Shown one piece after another: positions 8,632-18,100 of a stretch of 64,000 nt of DNA (the first letter of the stretch is position 1; each line of letters starts with the position of its first letter). A program made the translations under genes and the position numbers. The notes beneath the pieces were generated by a model. The model did no database searches, was not told the DNA's origin, and saw nothing but the letters and a program-made list of their open reading frames with translations. Location of the stretch: the NCBI RefSeq assembly GCF_006346335.1, contig NZ_VDMC01000001.1, forward strand, positions 434,001 to 498,000, given 5' to 3'. Source of the stretch: Aequorivita sinensis (lineage in GTDB: Bacteria; Bacteroidota; Bacteroidia; Flavobacteriales; Flavobacteriaceae).

Positions 8632-9390
8632 TTACCTGTGTCCTTTAATTACTTTATAGCTGATTAAAACAGCTTTTACAGTACTGTCTTTCAATATTTT
8701 TTTAGGAGTTGAAAAACCGTGCTTTCTTATTGAGGATGTTATCCAAAAGTATTTATCTCTTGTAGGAAATTCTTTAGCCATAATTTCATAATCAGTGTAA
8801 TTTGATGAAATAGCTAAATCAGGTTGTTCGTCAAGAATATTAGTAATTTTTTGAAGTTGAATGTTACGATTATCAGAAGACATTTCTGTTAATCCGAAGG
8901 GTAAGTAATAACTTGTTTTAAATCCTAATTCCGAAAAATCTAATAATGCCTCTGGATACCGTGTTTCAACAAGCACTTTATCCAGAGGATATTTTTTTTC
9001 AGAAAATAGCTTCATTAACTTTTTAAGAATAGCATCCTTATTCTCTGAGTTTAGATTTTTTATATCCAACCATAAATACGGTTTTTCGACTACATCGATA
9101 TAAGATAAGTACTTTTCAAATGAAAGACCTATCGATGGAACAGGAGGGTGGGTTACATCCAGAACACCTTCTTGCTCATTATACACCAAATCTAATTCAA
9201 CCCCTTTAAAGTATTTTAAAGCACTTTCAAGTTTTTCAGGACTATTAACCCTATGGGCCCATATTTTGTCGTAATATCCAAGATATTCAAGCTTATAAGG
9301 CGAATAGCGATACGCCATTCCAAACAATATAGTTAAAAACAGTACCGATATGAGTATTATGAGTTTTTTACCTGTTATCATAATCTTCAT
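8632..9390 (-). CDS. GDPD/PI-PLC-like membrane-anchored protein
   Basis: This 252-residue protein has one N-terminal membrane segment (about 8-27) followed by an extracytoplasmic domain. WAHRVNSPEKL, KGVELDLVYN and VLDVTHPP resemble the order of catalytic His, Glu/Asp and His in the TIM-barrel glycerophosphodiester phosphodiesterase superfamily, so a phosphodiesterase-like role on lipid headgroups is an inference. Its start lies 23 bases inside the end of the phosphoethanolamine-transferase-like gene, so translation is likely coupled. Exact specificity is unknown. Confidence 0.6.
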   Translation of the reverse strand: MKIMITGKKLIILISVLFLTILFGMAYRYSPYKLEYLGYYDKIWAHRVNSPEKLESALKYFKGVELDLVYNEQEGVLDVTHPPVPSIGLSFEKYLSYIDVVEKPYLWLDIKNLNSENKDAILKKLMKLFSEKKYPLDKVLVETRYPEALLDFSELGFKTSYYLPFGLTEMSSDNRNIQLQKITNILDEQPDLAISSNYTDYEIMAKEFPTRDKYFWITSSIRKHGFSTPKKILKDSTVKAVLISYKVIKGHR

Positions 9391-10978
9391 TTTCTTTAAT
9401 CCATCGTGTACGTTCTTGAAATTCTTGGTTGAAAATACTTCGCGTTTTGTCTATTAGATTGAATTCAATTCTACTTAAATCGGAAAAGCTATGTATAAAA
9501 TCTTCAAGATTATATTTTCTATCAGTAAAGCTATTTAAATCGGATAAATTTGGATGTTGATTTTTGTATTCAGGCGACGTCCAAATTACAAATGGAACCT
9601 CATACATTGGAGGAGTGCCGTAATACTCGTTATGGCCTCTTAAATCCATTGTATCGTGCAATTCATCCCCATGATCGGAAAAATAAACTACATAACTAGA
9701 CTTTTCTTCTTTTCGAACAGTTTCAATTATGCTTCGAACAATGTAATCGTTATAGCGAATTGCATTGTCATATTCATTTACGTAGTGTTCATTAGACTTG
9801 TTGATAAATGGGGTTTGTGGTGGACTGTCGTTAAAAAAGGCATATTTTTCTGGGTATCTTTTTTTATAATCTCCGTGGGTTCCTATTAAATGAATAAAAA
9901 CCATTTTCTTTTTGTCACCTTGAGTTAGAACTTCATCAAGCTTTGGCAATATTACTTCGTCATAAATGTTACTGTTGTAGTTATCTGTAGCTAAAAAATA
10001 CGTTTGGTCTGATGCATTGCCTATTAATGTAGATACACTTTCGTGAAGTCCTACTGGTCTTTGATTTGATATCCAATACGTAGTAAAACCCGCTTGATTT
10101 GCTAATTGAACTATAGATGCGTTTTCTTCTTTGTTGGGATGGTTATAATCTGAAAACGTCAATATTTTATCAAGCGCTAAGATGGTGTGGACATTAGGAG
10201 TAATTACATCTTTAAAAATCACTAACTCATCCTTTATTTCTGTTAATAACGGATTTGTTTCTCTTGCGTAATCATACAATTGCATATGCCATCGCGAAGT
10301 TGATTCCCCAATAATAACAACGTAGGTTTGTGGTTTTTCATCTGAAGAATGGACTTTTAAAATATCACTTTCGCCCTTAGCTAAGGTTTTTTTAAGATTA
10401 GCTTTGGTTGTTTGATAATCGGAGTAAGATGCTATGCTGGTGTAAATAATATTATGTTCACTAAATTTCTTGTGTATCACAAAAAGCGATAATACAATTC
10501 CTAATACTATTAATATTTTCCATTTTACCGCTTTTAATCTATCTGTAAATGGTAAACTTGATTCTTGTTTTAATATAAAAGGAATCAATAAAAGCCAAGG
10601 GAGAAACAGTACAATAGCAAGAAGTATGACGGACGTATTTAAATAATAACTCAGAAACTCACTAGATTCTTGTGTATTAGTTTCAAATATCACAAAAAGT
10701 GCAGATCCACTTAGTTTTACACCATAGTGATAGTAGAAAGAAAGTTTTATAAAAGCTAAGGCAGCGAGTAAAAATAGAGAAGCTATTAAAAACCACTTTT
10801 GTATTTTCAATTTTGGAATTAATAAATACAAACTAAATAGCATAGTGGTTACTATTCCAAATCCAATTATTTCTTTTAAGTATGGTTTAAAATAAGGGAT
10901 GAGAAACCAACCCAGAATTGTAACTATTAAAAGAGGGTAGAATAATATAACAGAAAAATATTTCTTAATGTTTTTCAA
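9368..10978 (-). CDS. EptA/CptA-type phosphoethanolamine transferase (sulfatase fold)
   Basis: This 536-residue protein has five N-terminal membrane segments (to about residue 170) and a periplasmic alkaline-phosphatase-fold domain. The nucleophile region is VVIIGESTSRWHMQLY, with a Thr/Ser after GE as in phosphoethanolamine transferases, and FSDHGDELHD supplies metal ligands. The family moves phosphoethanolamine from phosphatidylethanolamine to lipid A or core sugars. The downstream overlapping GDPD-like gene could process a byproduct or substrate lipid. Acceptor not known. Confidence 0.85.
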   Translation of the reverse strand: MKNIKKYFSVILFYPLLIVTILGWFLIPYFKPYLKEIIGFGIVTTMLFSLYLLIPKLKIQKWFLIASLFLLAALAFIKLSFYYHYGVKLSGSALFVIFETNTQESSEFLSYYLNTSVILLAIVLFLPWLLLIPFILKQESSLPFTDRLKAVKWKILIVLGIVLSLFVIHKKFSEHNIIYTSIASYSDYQTTKANLKKTLAKGESDILKVHSSDEKPQTYVVIIGESTSRWHMQLYDYARETNPLLTEIKDELVIFKDVITPNVHTILALDKILTFSDYNHPNKEENASIVQLANQAGFTTYWISNQRPVGLHESVSTLIGNASDQTYFLATDNYNSNIYDEVILPKLDEVLTQGDKKKMVFIHLIGTHGDYKKRYPEKYAFFNDSPPQTPFINKSNEHYVNEYDNAIRYNDYIVRSIIETVRKEEKSSYVVYFSDHGDELHDTMDLRGHNEYYGTPPMYEVPFVIWTSPEYKNQHPNLSDLNSFTDRKYNLEDFIHSFSDLSRIEFNLIDKTRSIFNQEFQERTRWIKENEDYDNR

Positions 10979-11200
10979 GCTTGAGTACGAGTGTTAGAGA
11001 GTAATTTTTCCAAATTTACCACAACATTTAAACATCTCCATCTAATATATTTCAATTTATAAATGTCTGATTAACTTTTAGATTTATATTTAATCTCTCT
11101 TTTAAGACGAATTCTTTTAAATTATCAATTTTTAAGACAATTTTATAGGTTTAATTTAACTATTAACCGCTTGTTAACAAGAACTTATAGAAAGGACACC

Positions 11201-11208
11201 TATCTTTG
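11201..11208 (+). promoter_or_regulatory. -7 element of the YtxH operon
   Basis: TATCTTTG fits TAnnTTTG and lies 28 bases before the ATG at 11237. A TTG occurs at 11171-11173, a little farther away than the usual -33 spacing. Confidence 0.55.
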
Positions 11209-11236
11209 TGTTATTAACCTATAAAACAAATTAAAA

Positions 11237-11617
11237 ATGGCATCAAATAATACAGGACAAACGCTACTAGCTTTATTAACAGGAGCAGCAATCGGAGCAG
11301 GAATTGGAATTTTATATGCTCCAGACAAAGGTTCTAAAACAAGAGATAAGCTAAATAAAGAAGCTAAGAAAACTCAAAAGAAATTAAATAAGCAACTTAA
11401 AGAAACTAGTAAAAATTTAAGTGATAAAGCTCAAAAAGCACGCTATAGTTTCGATCAGAAGCTAAATGAAACTCTTTCTACTGCAAGCCATAAAGCAGAT
11501 GACATTTTGGTGGCAATGGAAGAAAAACTAGAGGCTTTAAGAAAACAAAATGCTAAATTACAAGCTGATTCAACATTAGATGAAGCTAAAGCAGCTGCGA
11601 AAAAAGTAGTATCGTAA
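11237..11617 (+). CDS. YtxH domain-containing protein
   Basis: The 126-residue protein has the YtxH layout: one N-terminal glycine-rich membrane segment (LLALLTGAAIGAGIGILYAP) ending in the typical APDKGSKTRDKL, then a long Lys/Ala/Glu-rich amphipathic helix. YtxH proteins are small membrane-anchored proteins often linked to general or envelope stress; the biochemical role is unknown. It heads a three-gene operon with two other small proteins (2 and 10 base gaps). Confidence 0.85.
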   Translation: MASNNTGQTLLALLTGAAIGAGIGILYAPDKGSKTRDKLNKEAKKTQKKLNKQLKETSKNLSDKAQKARYSFDQKLNETLSTASHKADDILVAMEEKLEALRKQNAKLQADSTLDEAKAAAKKVVS

Positions 11618-11619
11618 AT

Positions 11620-12072
11620 ATGTTTAAAGATCTAACAGATAGTTTAAATAAGATTACCGAAAAAATAGAAGATTATGGTGTAAGCACTGCGGAGTATTAT
11701 AAACTCCGCTTGTTTAAATCTGTTATGAAAGGCAGTATATCACTAGTTAATCTTTTAGTTTATGGTAGTCTTTTTCTATTTGTTCTAGTCTTTCTTTCTG
11801 TAGGTGCAGCCTTTTGGCTAGGCACTTATTTTGAACATGTATACGTAGGTTTTCTACTAATAGGTGCATTTTATGGTATTCTATTACTTTTAATGTTCGT
11901 TTTTGGGAAGAAAGTAATAGAACGGAAGATGCTTTACAAGTTCTCTGGTATTTTATACGATGAAGATGATATTGAGCCTAAAGAGAAGGCTGAACAAGAG
12001 ATTGAAGATTATCAAGATATCCTTAAAAATGATACTCTAGCAGAAGATAGGCTTAAAGAAATGAATCTTTAA
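11620..12072 (+). CDS. Small two-TM protein, holin-superfamily-like
   Basis: This 150-residue protein has an N-terminal amphipathic helix, two membrane segments (about 45-72 and 80-105) and a charged C-terminus rich in Glu and Asp. Such proteins, often labelled phage holin family or competence-like, commonly follow YtxH genes in Bacteroidota. There is no prophage here, so lysis is unlikely. The ATG begins two bases after the YtxH stop. Confidence 0.7.
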   Translation: MFKDLTDSLNKITEKIEDYGVSTAEYYKLRLFKSVMKGSISLVNLLVYGSLFLFVLVFLSVGAAFWLGTYFEHVYVGFLLIGAFYGILLLLMFVFGKKVIERKMLYKFSGILYDEDDIEPKEKAEQEIEDYQDILKNDTLAEDRLKEMNL

Positions 12073-12082
12073 TATTGATACT

Positions 12083-12319
12083 ATGAAGAGATACACTACT
12101 TTCGAAGAAATAGATAGAGATCTGAAATACTTGCGTTTAAAGTCTCAAATAGACCTTGAAGAAGTAAAATTAGGGTTTACTAAAAGTAAAGAAACCGCTA
12201 AAGAATCATTTTCACCAATGAATTTAATTGCTAGTACTGCATCATCAATTATTAAGAAAGCCTTTGTTTTAAAAGTAGTTGATAAGCTAATTGGTATTAA
12301 AACTGTAAAGACGAAATAA
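12083..12319 (+). CDS. Small hypothetical protein of the YtxH operon
   Basis: This 78-residue protein has a charged N-terminal half (YTTFEEIDRDLKYLRLKSQI) and a mildly hydrophobic centre (NLIASTASSIIKKAFVLKVV). It is the third gene of the YtxH group, 10 bases after the preceding stop, and is followed by a strong terminator. I do not recognise a named domain beyond its conserved position; a membrane-peripheral role is only a guess. Confidence 0.7.
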   Translation: MKRYTTFEEIDRDLKYLRLKSQIDLEEVKLGFTKSKETAKESFSPMNLIASTASSIIKKAFVLKVVDKLIGIKTVKTK

Positions 12320-12394
12320 GTTTTTTCTTTTAATTGAACTTAAAACTTATTTCTAAATAGAGGACTGCCTTCAAAATTCTTGAAATAAAATATT

Positions 12395-12432
12395 AAAAAA
12401 GCCGTCTCAATTTGTTTTGAGACGGCTTTTTT
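12395..12432. terminator. Bidirectional terminator between YtxH operon and SPFH gene
   Basis: A perfect stem of AAAAAAGCCGTCTCAA (12395-12410) and its complement (12417-12432) encloses a six-base loop. The A and T runs at both ends make it work in either direction. It separates convergent genes. Confidence 0.9.
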
Positions 12433-12454
12433 TGGATACTATATAATAATAAGA

Positions 12455-13447
12455 TTAATAGTTTAAATCTTCTCCTTCTTCAGGTCTTTCTGGGGCTTCT
12501 CGTTTAGTTCTCTGTTTGGGAACTATACCTTTTTTAAGATTTTGTTTTTTCATTTCCTCCCCAATTTGATTACTAGCAACAAATGAAGCAATCATATCAT
12601 TAAGCATATTGCTTCCCGCTTGTGGTGAATTAGGCAATAAGATAAGGTTGGTATTGGTTTCTTCACCTATAGATTGCAGTGTGTCGTAATGTTGTGTAAC
12701 TACAATTAGCGCCGATGCTTCTTGCGAGTTGATTCCAACATTGTTTAATACATCTACACTTTCTTCAAGTCCACGTGCAATTTCACGACGTTGATCGGCA
12801 ATACCTTGTCCTTGTAAACGCTTGCTTTCAGCTTCAGCACGTGCCTTAGCAACAATTTTAATACGTTCCGCTTCAGCTTCAAATTCTGCAGCTACTTTTT
12901 CACGTTCTGCAGCATTAATTCTATTCATAGCTGCTTTTACTTGAACGTCTGGGTCAATATCGGTAACGAGTGTTTTAATAATATCGTAACCGTATTCGCT
13001 CATAGCTTCGTTTAACTCTGCTTTTACCGCAATAGCTACATCATCTTTTCTTTCGAAAACATCATCTAGCTTCATTTTTGGAACTTCTGCACGTACTACG
13101 TCAAAAACATAAGAGGTAATCTGATCGTGTGGGTTTTCAAGCTTATAAAAAGCATCGTAAACCTTCAGTTTTAATACTTGAAATTGAACTGATATTTTTA
13201 GTCTAACAAAAACATCATCTTTAGTTTTCGTTTCAACTATTACATCAAGTTGTTGAATTTTCAAATTTATTCTTCCTGCAATTCGATCTATAAAGGGTAT
13301 TTTAAACTGTAATCCAGAATTTCTCATACTTTGAAATCTTCCGAATCGCTCTATTATAGCGGCAGTTTGTTGTTTAACTGTAAAAAATGCACCTAAAATA
13401 ATAAATAAACCAAGGAGTAAAATTGGCACTACAATAGCATAACCCAT
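12455..13447 (-). CDS. SPFH/band-7 (stomatin-like) membrane protein
   Basis: This 330-residue protein has an N-terminal membrane segment (about 3-24) and an SPFH domain (about 25-200) with the typical TVKQQTAAIIERFGRF opening. An alanine/glutamate-rich coiled coil (AEREKVAAEFEAEAERIKIV) follows, as does the conserved SALIVVTQHYDTL segment of stomatins. SPFH proteins oligomerise in membrane microdomains and modulate proteases or transport. No NfeD partner is adjacent. It follows gltX on the same strand after 57 bases. Confidence 0.9.
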   Translation of the reverse strand: MGYAIVVPILLLGLFIILGAFFTVKQQTAAIIERFGRFQSMRNSGLQFKIPFIDRIAGRINLKIQQLDVIVETKTKDDVFVRLKISVQFQVLKLKVYDAFYKLENPHDQITSYVFDVVRAEVPKMKLDDVFERKDDVAIAVKAELNEAMSEYGYDIIKTLVTDIDPDVQVKAAMNRINAAEREKVAAEFEAEAERIKIVAKARAEAESKRLQGQGIADQRREIARGLEESVDVLNNVGINSQEASALIVVTQHYDTLQSIGEETNTNLILLPNSPQAGSNMLNDMIASFVASNQIGEEMKKQNLKKGIVPKQRTKREAPERPEEGEDLNY

Positions 13448-13504
13448 ATATTTAATTTTAATTGATAATAATTAGTTGTTTAAGGTACAAAATTTTAGCA
13501 ATTA

Positions 13505-15022
13505 TTAAGCTATTGTTTCAATTGCCTTATTTATTCGAGCTACGCCTTCTTTCTTTCCTAAAATTGAAAGAATTTCAAAAACATCTGGTCCTTTCATTTC
13601 ACCTACTAGTGATAATCGTAAAGGCATCATTACTTTTCCAAATCCTATATTTTCAGATGTAATCCAACCTTTTACTTTTTCTGAAAGAGTTTCTGCTGAA
13701 AAATCTTCTTCATTTTCAATAATATTGACTACTTTTTGAAGTAATTTAGGTGTTTCTTCTTTAAATGCTTTAGCTGAAGCCTTTTCATCGTAATTAGTAG
13801 GTGCTTCAAAAAAGAAACTTCCTTGCTCCCAAAGATCACTTACAAACGTTGCGCGCTCTTTTAAAATTGAAACAATTTTAGTTATGTCTAGGCCAGTATC
13901 AGTCGATACACTTTTTTCTTTTAAGAATTTAATAAAATCTTCTGAGAGTGTTGCGTCGTCAACCTTTTGTAAATACTGATTCTGAAACCATTTTGTCTTT
14001 TCAGGATCAAATTTTGCACCTGCCTTATGTACACGTTCTAATTCGAAAGCTTCAACCAATTCTTCTAAACTAAAAATTTCTTGTTCAGTGCCGGGATTCC
14101 ATCCTAAAAAGGCCAACATATTTACTACTGCTTCAGGTAAATAACCATCTTCACGGTAGCCTGAGAATATATCTCCTTCCGCAGTTTTCCATTGTAATGG
14201 AAATACAGGGAAGCCCATTTTATCTCCGTCTCGCTTGCTTAATTTTCCGTTTCCAGTTGGTTTTAAAATTAGAGGTAAGTGAGCAAATTCAGGAGCTTTC
14301 CAGCCAAATGCACGATATAATAAAACGTGTAATGCCAAGGATGGCAACCATTCTTCTCCTCGAATTACGTGAGTAATATTCATTAAATGGTCGTCTACAA
14401 TATTTGCTAAGTGGTAGGTTGGCATTCCATCACTTTTAAACAAAACCTTATCATCAAGAATGTTTGAATCTACTTGAATACCGCCGCGAATAATATCGTG
14501 AAGCATTAGCATTTCATTTTCTGGTGACTTAAAACGAATTACATACTCATCTCCGTTCTCAATTTTTTGTTGCGTTTCTTCAGCCGATAAAACCAAAGAA
14601 TTATTCAACTTCAAACGGTTATGCCAGTTATAAATAAAGGTTTTTCCTTTTTCTTCGTGGTCTTTGCGATGTGCATCAAGTTCATCTGAAGTATCAAAAG
14701 CATAATATGCATTTCCAGACTCTATTAACGCATCTGCATATTGTTTATAGAGCTCTTTTCTTTCGCTTTGGCGGTATGGAGCACAATTACCTTCTTTATT
14801 TGGACCCTCATCGTAAGGAATATTTAACCAGTTTAAAGCTTCAATAATGTATTGCTCAGCGCCTTCTACATAACGGTTTTGGTCGGTGTCTTCAATTCTA
14901 AGGAGAAAATCACCTCCGTGTTTTTTTGCAAATAAATAGTTGTACAATGCGGTGCGTACACCTCCAATATGTAAAGGCCCTGTTGGACTAGGGGCAAAAC
15001 GTACCCGAACTTTTTCTGACAT
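13505..15022 (-). CDS. gltX: Glutamyl-tRNA synthetase
   Basis: GltX charges tRNA-Glu with glutamate. Starting at MSEKVRVRFAPSPTGPLHIG gives 505 residues, with HIGH at about 18-21, the RIEDTDQ motif and the KLSKRDG (KMSKS) motif at about 262. An in-frame extension to 15058 exists, but the -7 element TACCTTTG (minus strand, 15055-15048) lies inside it, so the transcript should begin downstream and the ATG at 15022 is preferred. Length fits bacterial GltX. Confidence 0.95.
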   Translation of the reverse strand: MSEKVRVRFAPSPTGPLHIGGVRTALYNYLFAKKHGGDFLLRIEDTDQNRYVEGAEQYIIEALNWLNIPYDEGPNKEGNCAPYRQSERKELYKQYADALIESGNAYYAFDTSDELDAHRKDHEEKGKTFIYNWHNRLKLNNSLVLSAEETQQKIENGDEYVIRFKSPENEMLMLHDIIRGGIQVDSNILDDKVLFKSDGMPTYHLANIVDDHLMNITHVIRGEEWLPSLALHVLLYRAFGWKAPEFAHLPLILKPTGNGKLSKRDGDKMGFPVFPLQWKTAEGDIFSGYREDGYLPEAVVNMLAFLGWNPGTEQEIFSLEELVEAFELERVHKAGAKFDPEKTKWFQNQYLQKVDDATLSEDFIKFLKEKSVSTDTGLDITKIVSILKERATFVSDLWEQGSFFFEAPTNYDEKASAKAFKEETPKLLQKVVNIIENEEDFSAETLSEKVKGWITSENIGFGKVMMPLRLSLVGEMKGPDVFEILSILGKKEGVARINKAIETIA

Positions 15023-15047
15023 AATATGCATTCTTTTTATGAAGTTG

Positions 15048-15055
15048 CAAAGGTA
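15048..15055 (-). promoter_or_regulatory. -7 element of gltX
   Basis: TACCTTTG followed by GCA on the minus strand fits TAnnTTTG and lies 25 bases before the chosen ATG. It decides the start of gltX against the longer frame. Confidence 0.65.
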
Positions 15056-15184
15056 CAATTATGGTGTCTCATATTAAAGCTATTGGTGCCTGCGGTTTGT
15101 TTCTTTTTTTGGAGCAATATTTGTACCTTATAGAGAGCAAAATTTATTGTAATTTAGAAGATTTGAATATCATTAAGCACAATT

Positions 15185-18100
15185 ATGAGCACCTTTAGTA
15201 TCATTCAGCAAAAGCTGGAGGAATTTATTAGGAAATACTACACCAATGAGCTTATAAAAGGAAGCATCCTTTTCTTTGCCATTGGACTGTTGTACCTCCT
15301 AATTACGCTATTGGTTGAATACTTCCTTTGGCTAAATCCGTTAGGAAGGCGTATTTTATTTTGGACATTTATAATTGTTGAAATAAGCTTATTTATTCGA
15401 TTTATCGCTTTCCCACTTGCGAAGCTTTTTAAACTTCAAAAAGGTATTAATTATGAGGAAGCATCAAGAATTATTGGAAATCATTTTCCTGAGGTTAGTG
15501 ATAAACTACTAAATGTAATTCAACTTAATCACAACAAGCACGAAAGTGAATTGCTTGCAGCCAGTATAGATCAAAAAGCTTCAGAACTACAACCAATTCC
15601 ATTTAAAAGTGCTATAAATTTTAAAAAGAATGCTAAATACTTGAAATATGCAGCAATTCCTGTTTTAATATTTCTTTTATTTAGTTCTTTAGGAGGAACT
15701 GATATTTTTTCTAGTAGTTATAAGCGCGTTGTTCATTACGACACAGCATTTGAACCACCAGCGCCATTTTCTTTTTTTGTATTAAATGAAAATCTCAATG
15801 CAATCGAAAACAGTTCTTTTGTGTTAAAAGTTAGAGCGGAAGGTTCGGCAGTTCCTGAAAATGCGAGTATCATTTACAATGGTGAATCGTACTATATGCA
15901 GCAAACAATGCCAGGAACTTTTGAATACACTTTCCAACAACCTGTTGAGAATATTTCTTTTAATTTAAAAGCGAATAAAGTTACTTCTCGTCAATATGTA
16001 TTAGATGTTGTTAAAACACCTTCTTTACTTAATTACGAAATGGTTTTAGACTATCCTTCCTATACAGGAAAGCGAGATGAAACCTTAAAAAGCACCGGAA
16101 ATGCTACAATTCCGGAGGGAACTAGAGTTAGATGGAATCTTATAACTAAAAACACCGAGTTTGTTTCCTTAAAAACTGCTGATACAAGCTATTCCTTTGT
16201 GCCAAAAAATCAAAGTTTTCATTTTGAAAAAGCAGTTTACAATAAATTAGACTACACCATTACTACATCTAATGAAAAATTAAAAGAATATGAAAATCTT
16301 GCTTTTACTTTAAATGTCGTAAAAGATCAATATCCAGAAATTAGCGTTCAGTCTAAACAAGATAGCGCTGATATTCAACGTGTTTTATTTCTTGGCCAGA
16401 TTTCAGACGATTACGGGCTTACTAAACTGCGCTTGGTGTATTTCCCTGAAGGAGAAGAGAAACTCGCTAAAACAGAAGCATTACCTATTAACAAGACGAA
16501 TTTCGACCAATTTACGTATTTATTTCCAGGTAATTTAGAATTAGAAGAAGGTGTAGCTTATGAATATTATTTTGAAGTTTTTGACAACGATGTAATTCAC
16601 AATTACAAATCGTCTAAATCTTCAGTTTATTCTTTTAGAAAATTAACAAAGAGTGAATTTGAAGATGAGCAGCTAAAAAATCAACAAGACGCTATCAAAG
16701 GTTTAGATAAATCATTGGATGATTTAAAAGAACAAAAGGAATCTCTTGATGAGTTATCTAGAATGCAAAAAGAAAAAAACGAGCTTAATTATAACGACAA
16801 GAAAAAACTTGAGAACTTTATTAAGCGTCAGAAGCAGCAGGAGGAAATGATGAAGAATTTTTCAGAAGAAATGAAAAAGGAGCTAGATAATTTCCAGCCT
16901 GAAAATAAAGAAAACGATCCATTTAAAGAAGAATTACAAAAGCGTCTTGAGGAAAATGAAGAGCGGTTAAAAGAAAACGAAAAATTATTAGAAGAGCTCG
17001 AAAAACTTCAAGATAAAATAAACAAAGAAGAGCTTACAGATAAACTAGAAAAGTTAGCTAAGCAAAATAAAAATCAAGAGAAAAATTTAGAACAACTTGT
17101 AGAGTTAACCAAGAGGTATTACGTAGAAAAGAAAGCGGAAAAACTTGCTGAGGAGCTGTTCAAAATGGGGGAAGAGCAAGAGAAACTTGCCGACAAACCT
17201 GAAAGTGAAAACACAAAAGAAGCGCAAGAACAACTCAACAAAAAGTTTGAAGATTATCAAAAGCAAATGGATGAGCTTCAAAAGGAAAATGAAGGTTTAA
17301 AGTCCCCAATGGATATTCCTCAAGATAAAGCCGGGGAGCAAGAAGTCGAACAAGAGCAACAAAAAGCAACTGATAAACTTGAAGATCAGAAACCAAGTGA
17401 AGCTGGAAAAAGTCAAAAGAAGGCTGGTGAGAAGATGAAAGAAATGAGTAAACAGATGCAAATGCAAATGCAATCAGGTGGGATGGAATCTATGGAAGAA
17501 GACCTAAAAATGGTTCGCCAGATAGTAGATAACCTTGTCGTGTTTTCTTTTAAACAAGAGAATTTAATGGAAGATTTTAAGAAAATTGAATACGGTAATC
17601 CTATCTACGGCATCAAATTGAATATTCAAAACGACTTAAGAACGAATTTTGAACATATAGATGATAGCCTATTTGCCTTGTCACTTAGACAGCCTATGAT
17701 AGGTTCACAAATAACGAGTTCCTTGATTGAAATTCAGTATAATTTGGACAAATCATTAGAGCGTCTTGCAGAGAATCAAATGCGACAAGGAGTTGGTAAT
17801 CAGCAATATACTATGACTGGTTCCAACGATTTAGCTGTTTTATTAAGTGATGTTATGAGCAATATGCAAATGCAGATGTCTATGTCTATGGGTTCTGGCT
17901 CTGGTGAAGGTATGCCTAGTCCTGGTTCAGGTTCAGGTAAGGAATTTCAGCTTCCAGATATAATTGAAGGACAAGAAAGTTTAGGTGAGAAAATGAAGAA
18001 TGCTATGAATAAAGGGCAAGAAGGTCAGGAAGGTCAAGGTGAAGGCGAGGGCCAGGGTGAAGGTGACGGTCAAGGTGATGGCGAAGGTGAAAATGGTAAG

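Noticed and set aside
11620-12319. Holin-like small membrane proteins as prophage remains
   Set aside because: They form a conserved operon with YtxH and no other phage gene is present.
13462-13662. Short plus-strand frame over the gltX 3' end
   Set aside because: It lies opposite conserved gltX sequence and has no recognisable protein features.
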